Origin: an uncultured Pelagibacteraceae bacterium
Lineage (GTDB): Bacteria; Pseudomonadota; Alphaproteobacteria; Pelagibacterales; Pelagibacteraceae
Length of the DNA stretch: 64,000 nt
Direction: 5' to 3'
Assembly: GCA_902625715.1 (NCBI GenBank)
Contig: CACOCP010000001.1
Span: forward strand, 124,001 to 188,000
Below, piece by piece: positions 1-8,880 of this stretch. How positions within the stretch are numbered: position 1 is the first letter of the stretch; every line of letters starts with the position of its first letter. The translations under genes and the position numbers were made by a program. The notes under the pieces are model-generated. The model was not told where the DNA came from. It was given only the letters and a program-made list of their open reading frames with translations, and made no database searches.

Positions 1-368
1 CAATCATTGTATCATTAGGCTCTGAGTACGCAGGGTTATTTTCAAATAATGATAAACTCTCAAAACAATTGTATGAAGCTGGTGAAAAAGTAGAAGAAAA
101 AGTATGGAGAATGCCACTGCATAAAAACTATGATAAATTAATTAATTCTAAAAATGCAGACATGCAGAATATTAACTATGTTGGTGGCGCAGGATCAACT
201 ACAGCTGCTCAATTTTTACAAAGATTTATACTTAATAAAACACCTTGGGCTCATTTAGATATAGCTGGAATGTCTTTCTCTAAATACGCAGGAGCATTGA
301 ATTCAGGAGGTGCAACAGGTTACGGAGTTAGATTATTAAATAAATTTGTGGAGGAAAACTATGAGTAA
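1..368 (+). CDS. pepA: Leucyl aminopeptidase, C-terminal part (5' end outside window)
   Basis: This is the 3' end of a cytosol (M17) leucyl aminopeptidase, a two-metal exopeptidase that releases N-terminal residues from peptides. The reading frame is open from base 3 to the TAA at 366-368. The visible tail matches the family: SLGSEYAGLFSNND near the window edge, WRMPLH, then NYVGGAGSTTAAQFLQ and WAHLDIAGM, ending in GGATGYGVRLL. The catalytic and metal-binding core lies upstream of the window. The stop overlaps the start of ndk by 8 bases, so the two genes are probably cotranscribed and translationally coupled. The family call is secure; only the C-terminal third is visible. Confidence 0.93.
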   Translation, partial: IIVSLGSEYAGLFSNNDKLSKQLYEAGEKVEEKVWRMPLHKNYDKLINSKNADMQNINYVGGAGSTTAAQFLQRFILNKTPWAHLDIAGMSFSKYAGALNSGGATGYGVRLLNKFVEENYE

Positions 369-771
369 TATCGAACAAACACTCTCAATAATTAAACCAG
401 ATGCAGTCGAAAGAAACTTACAAGATGAAATAAAACAAGAATTTATAAATAAAGGATTTGAAATTAAAAAAGAAAAAAAAATTCATATTTCTAAACAAGA
501 GGCTGAACAATTTTATAAAGTTCATGAAACAAAACCTTTCTACAATGAACTATGCTCATACCTTTCTTCAGGTCCTATTGTTGTTATGGAATTAAGTAGA
601 GAAAATGCCGTTTTGGAGAACAGGAAGTTAATGGGTGCAACAAATCCTAAAGATGCTGTAGAAGGAACCCTTAGAAAAAAGTATGGTATTTCAATAGATA
701 AAAACTCAGTTCATGGCTCTGATAGTCCTGAAAATGCTGAAATTGAGTTAGACTTTTTCTTTAAAGACTAG
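361..771 (+). CDS. ndk: Nucleoside diphosphate kinase
   Basis: NDK moves the terminal phosphate from ATP to other (d)NDPs through a phosphohistidine. The 136-residue length is usual for the family. The phosphohistidine is His118 in the signature NSVHGSDS, and the N-terminus TLSIIKPDAV and the RKLMGATNP segment are typical. I place the start at the ATG at 361, not at an in-frame GTG at 346, because a GGAGGA ribosome-binding site at 350-355 is spaced correctly for 361 and the protein then begins like other NDKs. It overlaps pepA by 8 bases. It converges on purN, and the two 3' ends overlap by 11 bases. Confidence 0.96.
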   Translation: MSNIEQTLSIIKPDAVERNLQDEIKQEFINKGFEIKKEKKIHISKQEAEQFYKVHETKPFYNELCSYLSSGPIVVMELSRENAVLENRKLMGATNPKDAVEGTLRKKYGISIDKNSVHGSDSPENAEIELDFFFKD

Positions 772-1348
772 ACTTTTTTAAAATTTTTTCAATTGCAGAC
801 GGATAAAGTTTATGTTCAATTTTTAAAATTTTTTTAGCTAATTTTTGCTCTGTATCAGCTTTTGAAATTCTAATTTTTTTTTGTAATATTATTTTTCCAG
901 AATCTAATTTAGAAGTAACCGAATGAACCGTTGCTCCTGAGAATTTATCTTTATTTTTAATTGCTCTTCTATGAGTATTTAAACCTTTGTATTTTGGTAA
1001 TAGAGAAGGATGAATATTTAAAATTGGTTTTTTAAACTTTCTGATGAAACTTGGTGATAAAATTTTCATAAAACCCGCTAAACAAATTAAATCAATTTTA
1101 TTTTTTCTTAAATATCCTAATATTTTTAATTCTGCTTGTTTTTTTTTTGAATAATTTATTACATGATATTTAATCTTATTTTTTTTGGCAAATTCTAAAC
1201 CTTTTGAAAATTTATTATTAGAAATTACCAAATTAATTTTAATTTTAGATTTTTTTATCTTTGAGTACTTGATCAAAGAAAGTAGATTGCTCCCTCTTCC
1301 AGAAATAAAAATAGAAATATTTAAATCCCTACCAGTTAATTGTTCCAC
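761..1348 (-). CDS. purN: Phosphoribosylglycinamide formyltransferase (GART)
   Basis: PurN transfers a formyl group from 10-formyl-tetrahydrofolate to GAR, the third step of purine synthesis. The 195-residue protein has the N-terminal FISGRGSNL phosphate-binding loop, AGFMKILSP, and the catalytic block NIHPSLLPKYKG followed by GATVHSVTSKLDSG, which supplies the Asn, His and Asp of the active site. The only ATG places a short extension (MEQLTGRD) before the conserved start and overlaps the end of purM by 20 bases, so purM-purN form a coupled two-gene unit. The C-terminus overlaps ndk convergently. Confidence 0.93.
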   Translation of the reverse strand: MEQLTGRDLNISIFISGRGSNLLSLIKYSKIKKSKIKINLVISNNKFSKGLEFAKKNKIKYHVINYSKKKQAELKILGYLRKNKIDLICLAGFMKILSPSFIRKFKKPILNIHPSLLPKYKGLNTHRRAIKNKDKFSGATVHSVTSKLDSGKIILQKKIRISKADTEQKLAKKILKIEHKLYPSAIEKILKKSSL

Positions 1349-2351
1349 TTAAATTTACTTTGTTTTTATTTTTTGAAATTTTTCCTATAACATAGGGTTT
1401 ATACTTCTTATCAAAAGTTAACTTTACTTTATTGAAATTTTTTTTATTTATAATTATACAGAAACCAACACCACAATTAAATGTTTTTAACATCTCACTA
1501 TCTGATACTCCTGATTTTTGAAGCCATCTAAAAATTTTTTGAGTTTTAACTTTATCTAAATCTATATTTGCACATAAATTATTTGGAATAACTCTTTTAA
1601 TATTATCTTCTATTCCACCACCAGTTATATTTGCACAACCATTGATAAGGTTTTTGTCTATTAATTTAATAATTTCTTTTACGTAAATTTTAGTTGGTTT
1701 TATTAATTCATTTTTAAGATATTTATTTTTGTTTATTTTAATTTTTTTTACTTTTAAAACTTTTCTGACAAGTGAAAAGCCATTAGAATGTATACCATTT
1801 GATGGAATAGCTAAAATTAAATCGTTTTTTTTTATTTTATTAATTAGAATATTTTTTTTTTCTACCAAACCAACAGAAAAACCTGCAAGATCAAATTTAC
1901 CTTGCGAATATGTACCGGGCATTTCTGCTGTTTCTCCTCCAACAAGATTACAATTTGATAATTCACATCCCTTAATAATGCCTTTGATAATTTCTTTCAT
2001 TTTTTTTAAATTAATTTTATCTATTGAAATATAATCCAGAAATAAAAAAGGTTTTGCACCTTGAACAATCAAATCATTTACACACATCGCAACAAGATCT
2101 ATGCCAATTGTGTTAAATTTTTTAATTTCATTTGCAATCTCCAGTTTTGTTCCTACCCCATCTGTGCTGGTTACAATGTGTGGATTTTTTAAGTTTCTTG
2201 GTATGTTTGAAATTGCTCCAAATCCCCCAATATTCTTAAAATCACCACTTTTCTTTGTTTTTTTTGTTAAATTAGAAATGAAATCTATAAATTTATCTGC
2301 ATTCTTTATGTTTACTCCGCTATTTTTATATGTGAATTTTTGCGTTTTCAT
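1329..2351 (-). CDS. purM: Phosphoribosylformylglycinamidine cyclo-ligase (AIR synthetase)
   Basis: PurM closes the imidazole ring of AIR using ATP, the fifth purine step. The 340 residues carry the family landmarks in order: TYKNSGVNI near the start, GGFGAI, STDGVGTKLEIA, the metal/nucleotide block GIDLVAMCVNDL, and GGETAEMPGTY, then NGIHSNGFSLVR. It is the first gene of a purM-purN operon and its 3' end overlaps purN by 20 bases. It is transcribed away from the DUF2066-hda pair, whose first start lies only 12 bases beyond the purM start. The purN-purM-DUF2066-hda neighbourhood is also known in gammaproteobacteria such as Pseudomonas. Confidence 0.96.
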   Translation of the reverse strand: MKTQKFTYKNSGVNIKNADKFIDFISNLTKKTKKSGDFKNIGGFGAISNIPRNLKNPHIVTSTDGVGTKLEIANEIKKFNTIGIDLVAMCVNDLIVQGAKPFLFLDYISIDKINLKKMKEIIKGIIKGCELSNCNLVGGETAEMPGTYSQGKFDLAGFSVGLVEKKNILINKIKKNDLILAIPSNGIHSNGFSLVRKVLKVKKIKINKNKYLKNELIKPTKIYVKEIIKLIDKNLINGCANITGGGIEDNIKRVIPNNLCANIDLDKVKTQKIFRWLQKSGVSDSEMLKTFNCGVGFCIIINKKNFNKVKLTFDKKYKPYVIGKISKNKNKVNLSGTINW

Positions 2352-2363
2352 AAATTATTAACA

Positions 2364-3437
2364 ATGACTTTATCTAAAAAAATATACAATTATCTATACA
2401 TTTTTTTATTCGTTTTAATTATTGTTATTAGTGAGTTTTCCACAAATTTTGCAAAAGCTAAAACTTTCGAAATTAACGATATAGAAATTCAAGAAAAATA
2501 TGATTTAAATTTTAATAAAATAAAGGTGGTTGATAAAGCTTTTAAAAAAGCTTTTGAAATATTAATTTCAAAAATTTTACAAAGTCAAAACAAAAGTATT
2601 TTAAGATCCATTGACATTAACCAAATTAAAAGTTTTGTTGAGGGTTTTTCATTGATGGAGGAAAAATTTGTAGATGATTATTACCAAGCACAAATAAATG
2701 TTGATTTTAATAAAAAAGATTTAATTAATTATTTTAATTCAAAAGGGATAATTACATCATCCATAAACCCAATTGATGTCATGATATTGCCTATATTGAT
2801 AGATTTAAAAAAAAATCAAATATTTTCATATTCAAAGAATCCTTTCTTTCTGAATTGGAACTTAAATAATAAAAAATTTCATCAAATAAATTATGTTTTA
2901 CCCAACGAGGATATTGAAGATTTTTCAGTAATTAGAAAAAATATTGACAATATAGAAAATTATAATTTTAATGAAATATTTAATAAATATAATATTAAAA
3001 ATAGAATTTTACTTGTTTTATTAAATCAAGATAATCTGCTTAAAGTTTTTTCTAAATTAAATTTAGAAAACAATGAGATGTACATAAATAAAAGTTTTAA
3101 AGACGTAAGTATAAAAAACCTAGATCAAATAAATGATGCAATTTTAGATTTGAAAAAAGATTATGAAAATAAATGGAAATCATTAAATGAAATAAATACG
3201 TCAATAATTCTTCCTATTAGATTATCCGTTGATTCAGATAATTTTCTACTATCAAACAATTTAGAAAATTATTTAAATGAGGTAGATTTAATTTCAAATT
3301 ACAAAATTGAAAATTTTAATAGTAAGCAGATTATATATAAAATTATATTCAATAGTACTCCAGATAAGTTTTTAAAAATAATGCAAAACGCAAAATTTAA
3401 AATTGATACTTCCAAAGATGTTTGGAAATTACAATGA
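2364..3437 (+). CDS. DUF2066-family exported protein, function unknown
   Basis: Function is not known. The protein is 357 residues from the ATG at 2364; a TTG at 2340 could add eight residues but would overlap purM and break up the signal peptide. The first 30 or so residues form a membrane-crossing stretch (YLYIFLFVLIIVISEF) followed by FAKA, consistent with a signal peptide or lipid anchor, so the mature protein is probably periplasmic. The segment VDKAFKKAFEILISKI and the later IDVMILPILID resemble DUF2066 proteins, which sit between purM and hda in other proteobacteria. The 3' end overlaps hda by an ATGA quadruplet, so the two are translationally coupled. Assignment to DUF2066 rests on synteny plus weak pattern matches. 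Confidence 0.7.
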   Translation: MTLSKKIYNYLYIFLFVLIIVISEFSTNFAKAKTFEINDIEIQEKYDLNFNKIKVVDKAFKKAFEILISKILQSQNKSILRSIDINQIKSFVEGFSLMEEKFVDDYYQAQINVDFNKKDLINYFNSKGIITSSINPIDVMILPILIDLKKNQIFSYSKNPFFLNWNLNNKKFHQINYVLPNEDIEDFSVIRKNIDNIENYNFNEIFNKYNIKNRILLVLLNQDNLLKVFSKLNLENNEMYINKSFKDVSIKNLDQINDAILDLKKDYENKWKSLNEINTSIILPIRLSVDSDNFLLSNNLENYLNEVDLISNYKIENFNSKQIIYKIIFNSTPDKFLKIMQNAKFKIDTSKDVWKLQ

Positions 3438-4090
3438 GCGAACTTAACCAATTATTACTTGATTTTGATCATAATATTGAATTTAACGAACATGATTATT
3501 ATGTATCAAGAAGTAATTACTTGGCCTTTAATTTAATTCAAAATTGGCCAAAATGGGAAAGAAAAATACTCAATATTTCAGGAGATACATTTTCAGGAAA
3601 AACGCACCTGGCTAAAATCTTTCAAAATAAAAGTAACGCCGTATATTTGGGTCACAGTGATATTAACGAGGATGTATTCAAAAAAATTAAGTTAAATGAA
3701 TCTATCGTTATTGACGATTTTGAAAAAATAAAAAATGAAAATTTATTATACTCTTTATTTAATTTGATTTATCAAGATAATAAGTACTTATTGATTTTAT
3801 CAAACAGAACAATAAGTAAGATTAATTATAATCTTGATGATTTAAATTCCAGAGCAAAAAATTGTATATTTGCCCAAATTGGAAATCCAGATGATGATTT
3901 AATTTTTGCAATAATTGTAAAAAGTTTTTCAGATAGACAAATCAAATTAGAAAAAAAATTGCTAGAATTTATTATAAAAAGGATAGAGAGATCTTATGGT
4001 AAAATTTACGAATTTATATATAAGGTTGACGAATTGAGTTTAAAAAAAAAGAAACCTATTAATTTAAAAACAATTAGAGAAATATTGTAA
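3434..4090 (+). CDS. hda: Hda-type DnaA-regulatory AAA+ protein
   Basis: Hda joins the beta sliding clamp and drives ATP hydrolysis on DnaA after initiation (regulatory inactivation of DnaA). The 218-residue protein is a DnaA-like ATPase without the C-terminal DNA-binding domain. It shows a P-loop (GDTFSGKTHL), a Walker B-like IVIDDFE, and ILSNRT. Near the N-terminus, QLLLDF at residues 6-11 fits a clamp-binding hexapeptide, which is what separates Hda from other DnaA paralogues. The ATG at 3434 is chosen over an in-frame TTG at 3422 because it forms an ATGA overlap with the DUF2066 stop. aspS starts 2 bases downstream. Confidence 0.85.
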   Translation: MSELNQLLLDFDHNIEFNEHDYYVSRSNYLAFNLIQNWPKWERKILNISGDTFSGKTHLAKIFQNKSNAVYLGHSDINEDVFKKIKLNESIVIDDFEKIKNENLLYSLFNLIYQDNKYLLILSNRTISKINYNLDDLNSRAKNCIFAQIGNPDDDLIFAIIVKSFSDRQIKLEKKLLEFIIKRIERSYGKIYEFIYKVDELSLKKKKPINLKTIREIL

Positions 4091-4091
4091 A

Positions 4092-5876
4092 TTGAATAAA
4101 TATAGAACACATACATGCGGAGAACTAAATATCTCTAATAAAGGTCAAAAAATTATTTTAGCTGGATGGATTAATAAGAAAAGAGATCATGGAAATCTGT
4201 TATTTATTGACTTAAGAGACAATTACGGCCTTACCCAATGTGTCGTAGACAATGAAAATAAAGTATTTAAAGAAATAGAAAACCTTCCATTAGAAACTGT
4301 ATTAAAAATAACTGGGAAAGTTATTGAGAGAAACAAAGATACCATTAATGAAAATTTATCAACTGGTGAAATAGAAATTTCAATTATTGATTTTGAAATT
4401 CTAGGACAAACAAAAGAACTCCCTATGCCAGTATTTTCAGATCAAGAATATTCAGAGGAAATTAGACTTAAATACAGATTTTTAGATTTAAGAAGAAAAA
4501 AAATTCATCAAAATATTATTCTCAGATCAAAAGTGATTTCGTTTATTAGATCTGAAATGAATAAGTTTGGATTTTTAGAATTTCAAACACCAATATTAAC
4601 ATCTTCTAGTCCAGAGGGTGCTAGAGATTTTTTAGTTCCAAGCAGATTAAATCCAGGAAAATTTTATGCATTACCTCAAGCTCCCCAACAGTTTAAACAA
4701 TTAATAATGGTATCAGGATTTGATAAATACTTTCAAATTGCACCGTGCTTTAGAGATGAAGACGCAAGAGCCGATAGAAGCCCTGGTGAATTTTACCAAT
4801 TAGATTTAGAAATGTCATTTGTTGATCAACAAGATGTCTTTGAAGTGGTGGAAAAATTGATGGTTAAAGTTTTTAAAAACTTTTCAGATAAAAAATTACT
4901 TTTTGAGACTTTTCCAAAGATTTCCTATTCTGACGCTATGTTGAAATTTGGATCTGATAAACCAGATTTAAGAAACCCACTTATTATTTCTGATATTACA
5001 AAATTATTTGAAAGGGATGATATCAGTTTCGAAATATTTAAAAATTTAGTCAAGAAAGGTTCAATTGTAAGATCAATCGTTACCAAAAATACAAAAGATA
5101 AACCCAGAAGTTTTTTTGATGGAATAGATAAATGGGCAAAGGAACAAGGTTCATCTGGTCTAGCTTATTTTACTTTAGAAAAAAATGATAAAATTGTAGG
5201 AAAGGGACCAGTCGGTAAATTTTTTTCAGAAAAGTCTTTAGTAGAATTGATGAAAATCACAAATGCAGAAATAGGGGATACCGTTTTTCTTTCTTGTGGT
5301 AAACAAAATGATGTAGAAAAAATATTATCAATTGCTCGAACTAGGATAGCAGAAGAGCTCAAAATTATTAAAGAAGATTGTTTTGCATTTTGTTGGATAG
5401 TGGATTACCCAATGTTTGAAATAGATGAACAAACAAAAAAAATAAGTTTTAGCCACAACCCATTTTCAATGCCACAAGGAGATATTAAAAACTTAGATTT
5501 AACAGATCCTCTTTCTTTAAAAGCTTATCAATATGATATTGTATGTAATGGTATTGAGTTATCATCTGGAGCCATTAGAAATCATGTACCTGAATTAATG
5601 TATAAGCTATTTGATATAGCTGGTTACTCCAAAAAAGATGTTGAGGAAAAATTTAGTGGAATGATAAATGCATTGAGTTATGGCGCACCACCACATGGAG
5701 GTATTGCACCAGGTATAGACAGAATAGTGATGCTTTTAGCTGACGAAAAAAATATTCGAGAAGTTACAATGTTCCCGATGAATCAAAATGCTCAAGATTT
5801 AATGATGAATGCACCATCCTCAATTAGCGATGATCAATTGAAGGAATTAAACCTTGCTGTTAAGAAAAAAACTTAA
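4092..5876 (+). CDS. aspS: Aspartyl-tRNA synthetase (probably Asp/Asn-tRNA type)
   Basis: AspRS charges tRNA with aspartate. The 594 residues match the bacterial form with the inserted GAD domain. The order is: N-terminal anticodon-binding OB fold (THTCGELN, LAGWINKKRDHGN), class II motif 2 (PCFRDEDARADRSPGEFYQLDLEMSF region), GAD insertion in the middle, and motif 3 (GAPPHGGIAPGIDRIVMLL). The start codon is TTG at 4092; no in-frame ATG lies nearer and the protein begins at the conserved position. The His in RDHGN of the OB fold is typical of non-discriminating enzymes that also make Asp-tRNA(Asn) for GatCAB; discriminating enzymes such as that of E. coli have Leu there. Its stop abuts the convergent gene at 5877. 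Confidence 0.95.
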   Translation: MNKYRTHTCGELNISNKGQKIILAGWINKKRDHGNLLFIDLRDNYGLTQCVVDNENKVFKEIENLPLETVLKITGKVIERNKDTINENLSTGEIEISIIDFEILGQTKELPMPVFSDQEYSEEIRLKYRFLDLRRKKIHQNIILRSKVISFIRSEMNKFGFLEFQTPILTSSSPEGARDFLVPSRLNPGKFYALPQAPQQFKQLIMVSGFDKYFQIAPCFRDEDARADRSPGEFYQLDLEMSFVDQQDVFEVVEKLMVKVFKNFSDKKLLFETFPKISYSDAMLKFGSDKPDLRNPLIISDITKLFERDDISFEIFKNLVKKGSIVRSIVTKNTKDKPRSFFDGIDKWAKEQGSSGLAYFTLEKNDKIVGKGPVGKFFSEKSLVELMKITNAEIGDTVFLSCGKQNDVEKILSIARTRIAEELKIIKEDCFAFCWIVDYPMFEIDEQTKKISFSHNPFSMPQGDIKNLDLTDPLSLKAYQYDIVCNGIELSSGAIRNHVPELMYKLFDIAGYSKKDVEEKFSGMINALSYGAPPHGGIAPGIDRIVMLLADEKNIREVTMFPMNQNAQDLMMNAPSSISDDQLKELNLAVKKKT

Positions 5877-6707
5877 TTAATTTTTACCTTTTAGATTTAT
5901 TCTAATGTCTGATAGATCTACCAATTTTCTTTTATAATCACTTCTTACAAATCCCTTACTAGTAATATCTTTGACTAGCTTTAAGAAGTGATTTTGATCT
6001 TCAGAGTTTTCATTATTCAAATCATCTATTTTTTCTGATCCACCAATAGATGGAGTATGTGCCAGATCTTCTCTATTGAGATAAGATATTGCCAATTCTC
6101 TAAATATATAATCTAAAATTGAGCTCGCGCTTAAAATTCTATCATTTCCATGGACTTTTCCTGACGGTTCAAATTTTGTACCTACATAAGCATTTACAAA
6201 TTCATCGAGAGGAACCCCATACTGTAAACCTAAAGAAATTGCTATTGCAAAGTTATTCATGAGAGCTTTTACTAACTCACCTTCTTTACTAGTATCAATA
6301 AATATTTCACCTATTTTTCCATCTTCATATTCACCAGTATGAAGATATACTTTATGATCACCAATCGTTGCCTTTTGAATATATCCTTTTCTTCTGTCTG
6401 GCATACTAAATCTTTTTCCAAGTTTTTCATTTAAATTGCTTTTAAATTTTTCACCTATTTTATTATCTATCTTTGGAGCATTCTGTGAAATTGGAGTACT
6501 AATTGTTTTATCAATTATATTTACTTTATTTTTGTCTATTTTTTCTAAATTTTTTGTTTTTCTATTATCAAGTTTAACGTCCAGTATCTCAAATTTTCCA
6601 TCCTCGTTTTTTTCTAAATTTTGTAAGTTTTTCTCATTAACATCATCTAAATAATGACTTACTTTAAAACTACATGTGTAATATGTCTCAACTAAATATT
6701 TTGCCAT
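5877..6707 (-). CDS. Stand-alone NrdJ C-terminal-domain protein (B12-type ribonucleotide reductase tail)
   Basis: The C-terminal two thirds of this 276-residue protein match the C-terminal region of the long alphaproteobacterial adenosylcobalamin-dependent ribonucleotide reductase. Landmarks are [55 protein letters not shown] and [16 protein letters not shown]. The catalytic barrel of that roughly 1,200-residue enzyme is absent and no such gene lies beside it. The N-terminal 110 residues are charged and low in complexity ([26 protein letters not shown]). A ribosome-binding site AAGGAA precedes the ATG. The reading frame is intact, so this looks like an independent gene, not debris. Role unknown; it may work with a reductase encoded elsewhere, or have been recruited for another job. 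Confidence 0.8.
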   Translation of the reverse strand: MAKYLVETYYTCSFKVSHYLDDVNEKNLQNLEKNEDGKFEILDVKLDNRKTKNLEKIDKNKVNIIDKTISTPISQNAPKIDNKIGEKFKSNLNEKLGKRFSMPDRRKGYIQKATIGDHKVYLHTGEYEDGKIGEIFIDTSKEGELVKALMNNFAIAISLGLQYGVPLDEFVNAYVGTKFEPSGKVHGNDRILSASSILDYIFRELAISYLNREDLAHTPSIGGSEKIDDLNNENSEDQNHFLKLVKDITSKGFVRSDYKRKLVDLSDIRINLKGKN

Positions 6708-6815
6708 AATATTTCCTTATAAAAATTGAATCGTTAGAAATTATGTATATACAAATTAATGTTATAGTCTAATTTAATTTATACAATTTTAAATTGAAAA
6801 AATAATTAATTTTTT

Positions 6816-7175
6816 ATGTTGACATTTTTAAAAGAAATTTTCACTTGGTGGAATGGTCAGACATTGGGAACCAGATTACAAACAATTCTTTTTGGGAAGT
6901 TGGTTGGTGAGGATGAACTAGGGAATAAATATTATCAAAATAAAAAAGGTAAAAGATGGGTAATATATAATGGAGAGGTTGAAGCATCAAAAATACCAAA
7001 TGACTGGTACTCATGGATTCATAATACAAATAATAAAATTGAAAATTCACATAATTTAAAAAAATATAAATGGCAAAAAAACCATTTACCTAACCAGACA
7101 GGAACAACAAACGCTTACAACCCCAAAAATAATAAAAATGCAATTGAAAAAAAATATAAATCTTGGCAAGGTTAG
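6816..7175 (+). CDS. NADH:ubiquinone oxidoreductase NDUFA12-family subunit
   Basis: This 119-residue protein matches NDUFA12 (B17.2 in mitochondria), an accessory subunit of Complex I found in mitochondria and Alphaproteobacteria. Diagnostic segments are the start FTWWNGQTLGTRL, then LVGEDELGNKYYQ, RWVIYNGEVEASKIP and DWYSWIHN, and the C-terminal KWQKNHLPNQTGT with YNPKN. It should sit on the matrix-arm side of Complex I at the inner face of the cytoplasmic membrane. The Complex I core genes are not in this window. It overlaps the following DUF2155 gene by 38 bases in a different frame. NDUFA12-DUF2155 beside accBC is a common alphaproteobacterial arrangement. Confidence 0.9.
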   Translation: MLTFLKEIFTWWNGQTLGTRLQTILFGKLVGEDELGNKYYQNKKGKRWVIYNGEVEASKIPNDWYSWIHNTNNKIENSHNLKKYKWQKNHLPNQTGTTNAYNPKNNKNAIEKKYKSWQG

Positions 7176-7545
7176 TTTTGCTTTATTTTTTATTTTACTT
7201 TTTCAAATATTTTTCTTAAAGGCAAATTCAGAAACAAATATATATAGTGAAAAGTTCGCAGAAATATTAGTTTTAGATAAAGTAAGTTCTAAAACAACAA
7301 AGTTAAAGTTAACAATTGGAGAAGAGCTATTGTTTCAAAATTTAAATATAAATATTCTAAAATGCCAGAATTCAAAATTTGATGACGATCCTGAAGTAAC
7401 AGCATTTATGCAAGTAATCGATTTGAAAAATAAAGATAAAGATAAAGTTTTTGTTTTCAATGATTGGACATTTGCATCAAGTCCATCAATAAGACCCTTT
7501 GATCATCCCGTATACGATATATGGTTAAAAAAGTGTTATTCTTAA
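7138..7545 (+). CDS. DUF2155-family exported protein
   Basis: This 135-residue protein has one N-terminal hydrophobic segment (VSFALFFILLFQIFFL) ending at KANSET, consistent with a signal peptide. The rest fits DUF2155: EILVLDKVSSKTTKLKLTIGE, a Cys in NILKCQ, and the end VFNDWTFASSPSIRPFDHPVYDIWLKKC. Two conserved Cys (in LKCQ and at the C-terminus) could form a disulfide in the periplasm. Function is unknown. The start at 7138 lies inside the NDUFA12 gene; a TTG two codons later is an equally possible start. The stop shares a TTAA quadruplet with the convergent accC stop. Confidence 0.8.
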   Translation: MQLKKNINLGKVSFALFFILLFQIFFLKANSETNIYSEKFAEILVLDKVSSKTTKLKLTIGEELLFQNLNINILKCQNSKFDDDPEVTAFMQVIDLKNKDKDKVFVFNDWTFASSPSIRPFDHPVYDIWLKKCYS

Positions 7546-8879
7546 ATTAATTTTTCTTTGTCTAGCCAACTTACATTAAAGTCAGAATTAATAAATTTTT
7601 CATGATTTAATAAAGTTTTATGTAAATCTATTGTAGTAGTTATCCCTTCAATTACGAATTCATCGAGAGATCTATTCATCCTTTGTATTGCTTCTGTTCT
7701 ATTTCTTCCATGGCAAATTAATTTACAAACCATGCTGTCATAATAGGGAGTAACTTTATAACCTTGAAAAATTGCACCGTCTACTCTAGTTCTAAAACCA
7801 GAAGGCTGGTGACACATTCCGATTAATCCAGGTGAGGGTTGAAAATTTTTACTTGGATCTTCAGCATTTATTCTGCATTCAATAGCATGTCCTCTTGGAT
7901 TAATATCACTTTGACTTAATGCTGTTTCACCAGTGTAAGCTATATTTATTTGTTCTTTGATAATATCTATACCTGTAACCATTTCTGTTACTGGATGTTC
8001 AACTTGAACTCTAGTATTCATTTCTAAAAAATAGAATTTTCCTTCTTCATAGATAAACTCAACTGTTCCTGCCCCCTCGTATCCTATTTGACTTACCATC
8101 TTTACAGTTTTGTTAAATAAATCTGACCTGACCGTATCCGTTAAAACTGGGCTTGGGGTTTCCTCTATTAATTTTTGATGTCTTCTCTGCACTGAGCAAT
8201 CTCTTTCATGTAAGTGAACAGTTCTATTTTTTCCAGATAATACTTGAACCTCAATATGTCTTGGATTTTGAAAAAATTTTTCAATATAAACCTCATCATT
8301 TCCAAAAAATTTTTTTGCCTCTAATTTTGCAGTTAAAAATAAATTCTCAAAATCATTTTCATTATTTACTATTTTCATTCCTTTTCCACCGCCACCACCT
8401 GCAGCTTTTATCAGAACTGGAAAACCTATATTTTTAGATAATTTTTTAGCCTCTTTAATATCTGAAACACCACCCTCAGAACCTTCAATAACTGGTAAAC
8501 CATATTGTTTGGCAATTTTTTTTGCTTGAATTTTATCTCCCATTTTACTTATCAAACCTGAAGATGGACCAATGAACTTAATATCATTATTCTCTAGGAT
8601 TTTAGCAAATTCAGCATTTTCAGATAAAAAACCATATCCTGGGTGTACGGCTTCAGAATTTGTCAATTCTATAGCAGACATTATTGCCGGAATATTTAAA
8701 TAACTATTAGATGGTTGATGAGGACCCACGCAAATACTTTCATCTGCTAATCTTACATGCATACTATCTCGATCAACATCCGAATGAATTGCAACTGTCG
8801 ATATACCCCATTCTTTGCAAGCCCTGATAACTCTGACTGCAATTTCTCCTCGATTTGCAATCAGAATTTTTTTGAACAT
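7542..8879 (-). CDS. accC: Acetyl-CoA carboxylase, biotin carboxylase subunit
   Basis: AccC carboxylates the biotin on AccB using ATP and bicarbonate, the first half of malonyl-CoA formation for fatty acid synthesis. The 445-residue length is normal. Motifs in order: KKILIANRGEIAVRVIRAC at the start, HPGYGFLSEN, the glycine-rich ATP loop KAAGGGGGKGM, HLHERDCSVQRRHQK, and the catalytic block EMNTRVQVEHPVTEMVTG. It lies 1 base downstream of accB and is surely cotranscribed with it. The accAD carboxyltransferase genes are not in this window. Confidence 0.97.
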   Translation of the reverse strand: MFKKILIANRGEIAVRVIRACKEWGISTVAIHSDVDRDSMHVRLADESICVGPHQPSNSYLNIPAIMSAIELTNSEAVHPGYGFLSENAEFAKILENNDIKFIGPSSGLISKMGDKIQAKKIAKQYGLPVIEGSEGGVSDIKEAKKLSKNIGFPVLIKAAGGGGGKGMKIVNNENDFENLFLTAKLEAKKFFGNDEVYIEKFFQNPRHIEVQVLSGKNRTVHLHERDCSVQRRHQKLIEETPSPVLTDTVRSDLFNKTVKMVSQIGYEGAGTVEFIYEEGKFYFLEMNTRVQVEHPVTEMVTGIDIIKEQINIAYTGETALSQSDINPRGHAIECRINAEDPSKNFQPSPGLIGMCHQPSGFRTRVDGAIFQGYKVTPYYDSMVCKLICHGRNRTEAIQRMNRSLDEFVIEGITTTIDLHKTLLNHEKFINSDFNVSWLDKEKLI

Positions 8880-8880
8880 A

